NCBI GenBank assembly: GCA_045635885.1
Contig: JAZTWO010000077.1
Coordinates: 1-64,000, forward strand
Source: RGIG4608 sp045635885
GTDB lineage: Bacteria > Bacillota > Clostridia > Oscillospirales > CAG-272
Direction: 5' to 3'
Length of the DNA stretch: 64,000 nucleotides
The stretch's first letter is position 1. Each line of letters opens with the position of its first letter. Made by a program: the position numbers and the translations under genes. The notes beneath the pieces were generated by a model. That model was not told where the DNA came from. It saw only the letters and a program-made list of their open reading frames with translations, and made no database searches. Below, one piece after another: positions 42,901-49,570 of the stretch.

Positions 42901-45642
42901 GATACTGATCCTGAAGCTAAATATTACGTTTTGTATCTTGGTGGATATCAATCCACAGCAAAGGTAACTGTTCGTGATGGAGCAGGAAATGTTCAAACAG
43001 TGAACTTTGGTAACATAGATGGTAGTTACACAAAACGCGTAATTATTGAAAAAGCGGATAACAGTACGGGTAAGCTCTACGTAACCTATTCAATGGTAGC
43101 AAGTGAATATACAAAGAAGATTTACGATAATGCAAGATATGATCTTGTTTGCTATTTGTCAATGTATGGAGCAAGCGCAAGCCAAGAGTTGCCCGAGCGA
43201 GTTGATCTTAATAGCGATCTTGAGGTCGAATTTACAGGTAGTGTTGATGCAATAGGCGACGTGGATCTGACAGAGCTTGGCGATCTTGACTGGATGCATT
43301 TTGGAAGTAACGTTGATATTGTTCAAAAGAAGGACGGTAACGTTTTAGGTAATGCAATATTTGGAACTTCATTCAAATTCTCCGATTATAAAGCAAGAAT
43401 TTCCTACAATGACGGTTTGGAACAGCAAAGCATTTCCGGATCAACAAATGGAACTTGCAGTACGGAGGGAATTACTCTTACTTTGAATGTTACTCCAAAC
43501 GTTAAGAAAATAATCTTGTACACAGGTGCTTGGAAAGCAACCAACAAGATTGAAGTATATTCCGCAAGTGGTATACTGCTTGCAAGCTCTGTGGAATTTA
43601 CCGCAGGAAGCACCTCACTAAATAAGGTTGTAACCTTTGCAATCAATACCGCAGAGAATTCAGTTATTACGGTCAAAGTAACTATCGAGCAAAATAGCCC
43701 AGGAAACGTATCCTTAGCGGCAGTTGCTATTAGCAGCCGTGCGGAAAATGGTGGTAACGGCGATGTAGGCGATAATGAAGGCTTAACGATAAATCACTAT
43801 AATCTTGACGGCTCTTTGATTGAGAGCGAAACAGTCACAAAATATAGTTTACCTTATACAGTAAAAGCTAAAAATTACTCTGGTCTTGTTCCTTCTCACG
43901 ATTACGTGATTATTAAAGAAGAGACAAAAGTTGTAAATATTTATTATTCTGCAGTAGATGTTTGGAACGGAACTGACGTAAGCAGTAGCTTGAAGGGTTC
44001 GGGCACTCTGAATGATCCTTATTTGATTGAAAGCGGTGCGGACTTGGCTTATATCGACCAACATATGACCGCTACTGAAAACTTTAAGGGTGTATACTTC
44101 AAAATGACCAAGAGCATTGATTTGAATGGCAAATCAATGAAGATAGGTCAATATCCCGGCTGGAGTGGAAGAATCATTTTTGCAGGTGTTTTTGATGGTA
44201 ATAACTGTTCAATCAGAAATTTGAATATGACCGAATCCGGTATGGGTGCAGGTCTTTTCAGCGTTGTTTCGGGGACGGTAAAGAACCTCACCGTTTACGG
44301 TGCTGTTAAGGGTAATGATAAAATGACGGGCGGTATAGTTGGATGGTTGTATCAAGGAACACTTGAAAATTGTTCTAACTACGTTAACGTAACTTCTACA
44401 GGTGCTGCTGAAACAGGCGGTTTGTGCGGAACATCACAGGGAAGTGTAGTTAAATGTATAAATTACGGTTCGGTAGTTGGTAAAGACGGAGTTGGTGGTA
44501 TCGCAGGTTTTGCAGGCGGTACGTTGACCAGCTGCAGAAACTACGGTGCTATAAGCGGTACATCTAATGTTAATCAAATATTTGGTGCTCCTCACAGCTC
44601 GGGAGCTCCAATAGTTACGGATTGTGGCGCTGAATACGAATTCTTTGTTGATGAAAGCATAGTTCAAGACCCAACTGATTTTGATTACTCGTTTGCAATT
44701 ATTGGTGACCAGCAATGTATGGTTCAGTATGCGAGAGAAATGAACTCGGATAAGTATTTTAAGTTGATCTACGATTACATAATCAACAATGCAGATTCCA
44801 AGAATATTGCGCACGTATTCAATCTCGGTGATATAGTTCAGACCACATACGAATATGAGCCAACCAGCAGTGCTGCTGATAAGGCAAAAATGGATAAAGA
44901 AGCAGAGCTTGCATATAAGCAAATTGCCCGTCTTGACGGAGTGTTAGATTATTCTTTGATTCGTGGCAATCACGATGGTCCTGTATTTTATGAAGAGTAC
45001 TTCGGTCTCAACAGTACCTATACAGGTTATGCTTCACATATTGATGACTACTATATCAACAGTACAAACTCTGTGCATTATTTCTCTGCAGGAGAGCTTG
45101 ATTATATGGTAATTACGCTTGACTTCGGTGCGGGCGATTCTGTAATCGAATGGGCAAACGAAATAATTGCAGCTCATCCAAATCATAACGTAATTATTAC
45201 TACTCACGCATATATGCATAGAACAGGTGAATTGCTTGCAAACGATAATTTGTGTGCAAGAAAGCCCGACGGAACTAATGATCCTCTTTACAATACCCAA
45301 ATGGGCGATACTGCAAACAACGGTGACGATATGTGGAACAAGCTTATTAAGAAGCATGCAAATATCGTTCTTGTATTGAGTGGACACGTTGGCACGGATG
45401 ATATTCTTTGCAGACAGCTCAAGGGAGAAAACGGAAATATTGTTACTAATATTCTTATTAACCCTCAGGATATGGACACAAGATACAAGAGTTCGGGCGG
45501 TGTTGGTGCCGTTGCAATGTTCTATTTCTCAAACGGCGGTAAAACTGTTGAGGTTAGATATTGGTCAACTGTTCAAAATGCTTACATCAAAGCGGATAAT
45601 GCATATTCGTTTACAATCAATACAATCCCAAGACAAAATTAA
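39910..45642 (+). CDS. Giant lipoprotein: GH31 glycosidase - PA14 - GLUG helix - metallophosphoesterase
   Basis: The product has 1910 residues from ATG 39910 behind AAGGAG. The lipobox L-S-G-C gives Cys25. Residues about 45-910 are a GH31 retaining alpha-glycosidase with nucleophile D340 (W-W-Y-D-R-N-W) and acid/base D417 (Q-W-T-G-D), S-D-I-G-G-H near 442, and a PA14-like sugar-binding insert at about 578-702. Two similar beta-sandwich modules follow (about 923-1091 and 1097-1277), then a short MucBP-like unit (1293-1345), a GLUG-type beta-helix (1351-1577) and a C-terminal calcineurin-like phosphoesterase (1581-1910). The phosphoesterase ligands are D1600, D1641, N1687, H1688, H1766 and H1826. 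It lacks the second His of the usual G-H-x-H. The active sites for a sugar and a phosphate bond on one chain suggest a phosphorylated glycan as target, which is inference. It is co-transcribed with the gene 30 bp downstream. Confidence 0.88.
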   Translation: MKKGSLLTLALLGLVLGVTFMLSGCKPKNPETTKPVEKENKEISVVELGDVRVQLLSESIVRIENKGPKGFEDRPSYIVPNRDDYDEVIYTIEKQNDVTLIKTSKYIVHIPNGGKAEDAYITDSQGENLWAYSDAGRTDTNVYLPSPSDELKSWYFTDSPRIIPSEYGYSSNSNTTYLQDWDFSNDALDVFVFLPNGDYSQFCSDYIKVTGESEMVSLQTFGYWDSRWYPYSAQSAMKQIMDYQKRGYSIDVLVIDTDWRASGSNGQGSGGIGYDINTSLFPDMAAFLAECEEMGIDICFNDHPEPVIGTTNGLDKSEVAYRGDKLTLILSLGIDYWWYDRNWSVSLNSCDPDISAYAFGMYAYQFITEEYRESVTDWDEFAKRSLIMANVDGVLHGKWYYASDISAHRYSIQWTGDIGANSDALAQEIYTSVFGGAEVGLPYMSSDIGGHNQPVTDEMYARWIQYGALSTICRVHCTSDRYIHQDGRMPWLFGETAEEVAHTYLDMRYRLLPLYYALARQNYDTGLPIMQRLDIQYPEYAESSRNDEYLLGDYILVAPINETDTKVPDELLTNNGLLGLKAEYYNNNNWSGSPVLTRTDSNIYYDWANKGPSGLDLVDNFSIKWTGNITIGDRDAALTFFADDAIVVYIDGVKVVDGLNVYDTNLTTPVYKANSTHTIEVRYAEYGGNAHVYMRYLQQGDSACYNIRTVFIPDGTWIDVWSGERFVGPATYTVTHPLETSPIFVREGSLIALAPNMINVSEKDWSEMVLDVYPSTNYEAEISLYEDDTITTAYKSGFYRTTDITMDFDAGREALLINIGAAKGEFEGDRAFTERKWTVRLHTNPGWGSVTSIVVNGKVVDFDFISKSKNGVPFAFDGASPDGDIYEFVVEGSVYESYEIKVFYSSTKESETNYSYEKVEIPFDLSFDEAGDGVALGNSTLDWISFGENDENESDIFSSTTSYDTPWVTNGEFVKLFDNGDFSSASINSQKDFSFEIDTDPEAKYYVLYLGGYQSTAKVTVRDGAGNVQTVNFGNIDGSYTKRVIIEKADNSTGKLYVTYSMVASEYTKKIYDNARYDLVCYLSMYGASASQELPERVDLNSDLEVEFTGSVDAIGDVDLTELGDLDWMHFGSNVDIVQKKDGNVLGNAIFGTSFKFSDYKARISYNDGLEQQSISGSTNGTCSTEGITLTLNVTPNVKKIILYTGAWKATNKIEVYSASGILLASSVEFTAGSTSLNKVVTFAINTAENSVITVKVTIEQNSPGNVSLAAVAISSRAENGGNGDVGDNEGLTINHYNLDGSLIESETVTKYSLPYTVKAKNYSGLVPSHDYVIIKEETKVVNIYYSAVDVWNGTDVSSSLKGSGTLNDPYLIESGADLAYIDQHMTATENFKGVYFKMTKSIDLNGKSMKIGQYPGWSGRIIFAGVFDGNNCSIRNLNMTESGMGAGLFSVVSGTVKNLTVYGAVKGNDKMTGGIVGWLYQGTLENCSNYVNVTSTGAAETGGLCGTSQGSVVKCINYGSVVGKDGVGGIAGFAGGTLTSCRNYGAISGTSNVNQIFGAPHSSGAPIVTDCGAEYEFFVDESIVQDPTDFDYSFAIIGDQQCMVQYAREMNSDKYFKLIYDYIINNADSKNIAHVFNLGDIVQTTYEYEPTSSAADKAKMDKEAELAYKQIARLDGVLDYSLIRGNHDGPVFYEEYFGLNSTYTGYASHIDDYYINSTNSVHYFSAGELDYMVITLDFGAGDSVIEWANEIIAAHPNHNVIITTHAYMHRTGELLANDNLCARKPDGTNDPLYNTQMGDTANNGDDMWNKLIKKHANIVLVLSGHVGTDDILCRQLKGENGNIVTNILINPQDMDTRYKSSGGVGAVAMFYFSNGGKTVEVRYWSTVQNAYIKADNAYSFTINTIPRQN

Positions 45643-45672
45643 TTTGTAAAAATATATTTGGAGGTATGAAAA

Positions 45673-48600
45673 ATGAAACACACAAAATTTTTGTTGATTA
45701 CTCTCTCATTGATTTTAGTGCTTGTTCTTGCTTCATGTAATCTTATTCATCAATGCAATTTTGGTGAAGAATGGAAGTACGATGAAGAAAATCACTGGCT
45801 CGAATGTGAGTGTGGTAAACAAGACAAATCAGGTGCTCACGCATTCGGAGAATGGGTTGAGGGCGAAACCGAAAAAGCTCGCGAATGTGAGGTTTGTGGC
45901 TATAGAGAAACTGCTCCTATTGAAACTCACGAGCACAACTATTCAGACAAATGGTTAAAAGACGGTGAATATCACTGGCACGCTTGCTCAGGTTGTAACG
46001 TTCCTGCTGATAAGGCAGCACACGAATGGGGCGAGGGTGAAGTGATCACACCTGCAACTGAAGAGGCAGAGGGACTTATGAAACTCACTTGTGCCGTTTG
46101 TGAAGCAACAAAAGAAGAGGTTATTCCTAAGTTAGAGCACACTCATAAATTCGCTGAAGGTTGGACCTCTGATGAAACTCATCACTGGCACGCGACAACT
46201 TGCGGTCACGAAGATGTTGAAGGCAAGGCAGAACACGAATGGGATAATGGAGTACAAACTAAAGCTCCTTCTTGCGATGAAGCAGGCATTATGACATTTA
46301 CTTGTACAACCTGTGGCGCGACCAAGACAGAAGAAATTGCTAAAAATGGTCACTCCTATGCAGAAGAATGGATTATAGATGATAATCAGCACTGGCACGT
46401 GTGCGGTGTTTGTGGTGAAAAGGGTAGTCTTGAAGACCACTCATTTGATAGTGGAACAGTAGCTGAGGGCAAGGTGATTTATACTTGCGTTTGCGGACGT
46501 ACTATGGAAAATGCTTGGGACGGCACAACTGTAAGTGAAAGTCTTATCGGAAGCGGTACAGAAGATGATCCTTACCTTATTCAAAGTGGAGCAGATTTTG
46601 CATATATTAAACAGCATATGACTGCTGAGGGCGACAACTTTGCAGGTGTTTACTTCAAGATGACAAGAAGTATTGACCTTGGTAACCACTCTATGAAGAT
46701 TGGTCAATATCCCGGTTGGAATGCTGATAGAAGATTTTTCGCAGGTATTTTTGACGGTAATAACTGCACAGTTATCAATCTTAATATGACCGAATCCGGA
46801 ATGGGTGGTGGCTTATTCTCAGTTCTTACAGGTACAGTTAAGAACCTTACCGTTTACGGTACAGTAAAGGGCGACAACAATATGGTTGGTGGTATCGTTG
46901 GTTGGTTGTACAGGGGAACACTTGAAAATTGTACAAACTACGTTAACGTTACTTCCACAGCTCCCGAAGCAGGTGCATTGGTTGGAACAAGTGAATGGGG
47001 CATTATTAAGAACTGTGTAAACTACGGTTCGGTAATTGGTACTGATAGTGTTGGTAGTATCGCAGGTAAAGCAAGCGGCACTATTGAAAACTGTGTAAAT
47101 AATGGCGCAGCTTACGGTTGCTCCAACGTTGGCGGAATTTACGGTTCTCAACACCATACCGGTGCTCCCACTTTAACAAATAATGTAGATAACGGCACTG
47201 CTGAAATTAAGCACGTATTCACTCATTATGAGGCTGTAGAAGCAACTTGTGAGACAGCAGGTAATGTTGAATACTATGCTTGCTCAGTATGTAATAAGAA
47301 CTACAATGCGGAAGGCAACATTGTTTCCGATGTAGTAATAGGCGCAAAGGGTCACGCGTGGGATAATGGAGTAGCTGCAGGCAGTAAAATCACATTTACT
47401 TGTGGAAACTGTGGCACAACAAGAGTTGAAGATGCTAAGTATACAGTAACAGTAAATTACCTGTTCCTTGATGGAACAGTAGCTGCAGAAGCAGATATCA
47501 TTGAATTTAATTATGAAGAGTTTGCAACTGTCAATGCTAAGACAATTGATGGCTATGTACCTAATAAGAATTACGTAAAAGTAGAAGTGCTTGAAAACAT
47601 AACAGTTAACATTTACTACTCCGAACTTTCCGTTTGGGATGGCATAACTGTAAGCGAAAGCCTTAGCGGAAGCGGTACTGCAGAAGATCCCTATCTCATT
47701 CAGAGTGCGGCTGATCTTGCATATCTTGATAAGAATGCAACTAATATTGAAAACTTCAAGGGTGTATACTTCAAGATGACCAAGAGCATCGACCTCAACG
47801 GTCACTCTATGAAGATTGGTGAATATCCCGGTTGGAGCGGAAGAAAAATCTTCTTTGGTATCTTTGACGGTAATAATTGTGCGGTTATTAATCTTAATAT
47901 GACCGAATCCGGAATGGGCGGCGGCTTGTTTGCAGTTGTATCCGGTACAGTTAAGAATCTCTCTGTTTATGGTACAGTAAAGGGCGACAACAATATGGTC
48001 GGCGGTATCGTAGGTTGGCTTTATAACGGAACTCTTGATAATTGCACAGGATACGTTACAGTAACCTCTACTGCTCCTGAGGTAGGTGCACTTGTAGGTA
48101 CAAGTGAAAATGGTACGATCCTTAATTGTGTAAACTATGGTTCAGTTTTGGGTAATGATAGTGTTGGTTGTATCGCAGGTAAGGCAAGTGGAAGAATTGA
48201 AAATTGTATCAACTACGGTACTGCTGTGGGTTGCTATAATGTAGCTACTATTTACGGTTCTAAGCACAACAGTGGAACTCCCGCTCTTACAAACAACAAG
48301 GACTACGGTACTGCTGAAACAAAGCACACTCTCGGTCATCACGAAGCAATTGAAGCAACTTGCGAAACAGCGGGTAACGTTGAATACTATGCTTGCTCGG
48401 TATGTAACAAGAATTTCGATGCAGAAGGAAACGTGATTTCTAATGTAATCGTAGATGCAAAAGGTCACGCTTGGGATGACGGTGTACTTTCCGAAGGAAA
48501 GAAAACCTATACTTGTGGTACTTGTGGTACAATTAGAGAAGAAGTAATTTACACTGTAACCGTAAACCATCTCTATATTGATGGTAGCAAAGCATTTGAA

Positions 48601-49404
48601 ACAGAAGTTATTGAAGTTGCTAATAACACAAGATATACAGTTAATGCCAAGACTCTTGAGGGTTATGTTGCATCTCACGATTACGTTATGGGAGACATGC
48701 TTGGTGAAAACCAGACTGTAACTATTTATTACTCCGAGATTTCCGTTTGGGACGGAACAAGCATTAGTACATCTTTGGCAGGAACAGGAACAGAAGCAGA
48801 TCCTTACCTCATTCAGAGCGCAGCAGACCTTGCATACTTTGCAAAGGTGATTAACGAGCATTCTGCTGAGGGAACAAAGACTGATGCAACTAACCGCTAT
48901 ACAGTATTTAGCGGTGTATTCTTTAAACTTACAAAGAGCATTGATTTGAACGGTAACTATCTTAGAATCGGTTATTCTCACGGTTGGAATAACTATTCAA
49001 GATTCGGCGGTACATTTGACGGAAATAATTGCTCAGTAAGAGGAATAAATATCACTGCTGCAGAAACTAATAGAAACGATGCATTGTTCGGTATTGTATA
49101 TGCAGGAACAATCAAGAATCTTAGCACGTACGGTTCAGTATATGGCGGTGGAGTTCTTAATGGTGGTGTAGTCGGTTACGTAGTATCCGGTACGGTTGAA
49201 AACTGCACAAGCTATGTTAATATTGAAGGCGCAAAGGAAACAGGCGGTATCGTTGGTAACCTTGAAAAGGGAACAGTTAAGAACTGTGTAAACTACGGTA
49301 ACGTAAAATGCTCTGATGCAGCTACAGGTGGTGTTATCGTTGGTAAGAATGCAAGCGGAACAATTACAAATTCCGTAAGCTATACTGAGTTGAACGCACA
49401 GTAA
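45673..49404 (+). CDS. Cys-repeat / triple GLUG beta-helix lipoprotein
   Basis: The product has 1243 residues. The lipobox L-A-S-C gives Cys22. Residues about 25-275 hold four H-W-x-x-C type repeats, each with paired Cys and His (for example Y-H-W-H-A-C-S-G-C), and further Cys-rich repeats lie near 515-575 and 885-945. Three GLUG-type modules (about 279-510, 648-880, 1008-1240) share the header V-W-D-G-T-x-x-S-x-S-L with D-P-Y-L-I-Q-S, and core rungs such as G-G-I-V-G. MucBP-like strands link them. No catalytic residues are seen, so it is likely a binding or adhesion scaffold. The modules closely match that of the GH31 protein encoded 30 bp upstream, so both proteins probably recognise the same partner. 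Confidence 0.82.
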   Translation: MKHTKFLLITLSLILVLVLASCNLIHQCNFGEEWKYDEENHWLECECGKQDKSGAHAFGEWVEGETEKARECEVCGYRETAPIETHEHNYSDKWLKDGEYHWHACSGCNVPADKAAHEWGEGEVITPATEEAEGLMKLTCAVCEATKEEVIPKLEHTHKFAEGWTSDETHHWHATTCGHEDVEGKAEHEWDNGVQTKAPSCDEAGIMTFTCTTCGATKTEEIAKNGHSYAEEWIIDDNQHWHVCGVCGEKGSLEDHSFDSGTVAEGKVIYTCVCGRTMENAWDGTTVSESLIGSGTEDDPYLIQSGADFAYIKQHMTAEGDNFAGVYFKMTRSIDLGNHSMKIGQYPGWNADRRFFAGIFDGNNCTVINLNMTESGMGGGLFSVLTGTVKNLTVYGTVKGDNNMVGGIVGWLYRGTLENCTNYVNVTSTAPEAGALVGTSEWGIIKNCVNYGSVIGTDSVGSIAGKASGTIENCVNNGAAYGCSNVGGIYGSQHHTGAPTLTNNVDNGTAEIKHVFTHYEAVEATCETAGNVEYYACSVCNKNYNAEGNIVSDVVIGAKGHAWDNGVAAGSKITFTCGNCGTTRVEDAKYTVTVNYLFLDGTVAAEADIIEFNYEEFATVNAKTIDGYVPNKNYVKVEVLENITVNIYYSELSVWDGITVSESLSGSGTAEDPYLIQSAADLAYLDKNATNIENFKGVYFKMTKSIDLNGHSMKIGEYPGWSGRKIFFGIFDGNNCAVINLNMTESGMGGGLFAVVSGTVKNLSVYGTVKGDNNMVGGIVGWLYNGTLDNCTGYVTVTSTAPEVGALVGTSENGTILNCVNYGSVLGNDSVGCIAGKASGRIENCINYGTAVGCYNVATIYGSKHNSGTPALTNNKDYGTAETKHTLGHHEAIEATCETAGNVEYYACSVCNKNFDAEGNVISNVIVDAKGHAWDDGVLSEGKKTYTCGTCGTIREEVIYTVTVNHLYIDGSKAFETEVIEVANNTRYTVNAKTLEGYVASHDYVMGDMLGENQTVTIYYSEISVWDGTSISTSLAGTGTEADPYLIQSAADLAYFAKVINEHSAEGTKTDATNRYTVFSGVFFKLTKSIDLNGNYLRIGYSHGWNNYSRFGGTFDGNNCSVRGINITAAETNRNDALFGIVYAGTIKNLSTYGSVYGGGVLNGGVVGYVVSGTVENCTSYVNIEGAKETGGIVGNLEKGTVKNCVNYGNVKCSDAATGGVIVGKNASGTITNSVSYTELNAQ

Positions 49405-49438
49405 TTAATCAAATTAAATTGATTCAAATAAATAAATT

Positions 49439-49470
49439 AAGAGCCTTGGCACATTAGTGCCAAGGCTCTT
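49439..49470. repeat. Hairpin AAGAGCCTTGGCA, copy 1
   Basis: Thirteen-base arms (49439-49451 and 49458-49470) with a six-base spacer form a strong hairpin after the GLUG lipoprotein gene. On the plus strand it is followed by GGGG, not T, so it is a poor intrinsic terminator there; it may block RNA decay instead. A near-identical hairpin stands at 52367. The rest of the gap to 49570 shows no clear promoter. Confidence 0.7.
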
Positions 49471-49570
49471 GGGGCTAAATGTAACTTTCAAACTTTTGCT
49501 AAAAGTTGTATGCTTTGATGAGTTTGAATGGCGCATTTATTTTTAAAAATACTAATATGAGAGGTAAAGT

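Noticed and set aside
48142..48981. A 279-residue minus-strand frame opposite the GLUG lipoprotein
   Set aside because: Shadow of a repetitive plus-strand gene; similar shadows appear opposite each GLUG module.
43950..49390. Regular repeats considered as a CRISPR array
   Set aside because: Repeats are in-frame protein modules of several hundred bases, without short uniform spacers, and no cas genes are present.
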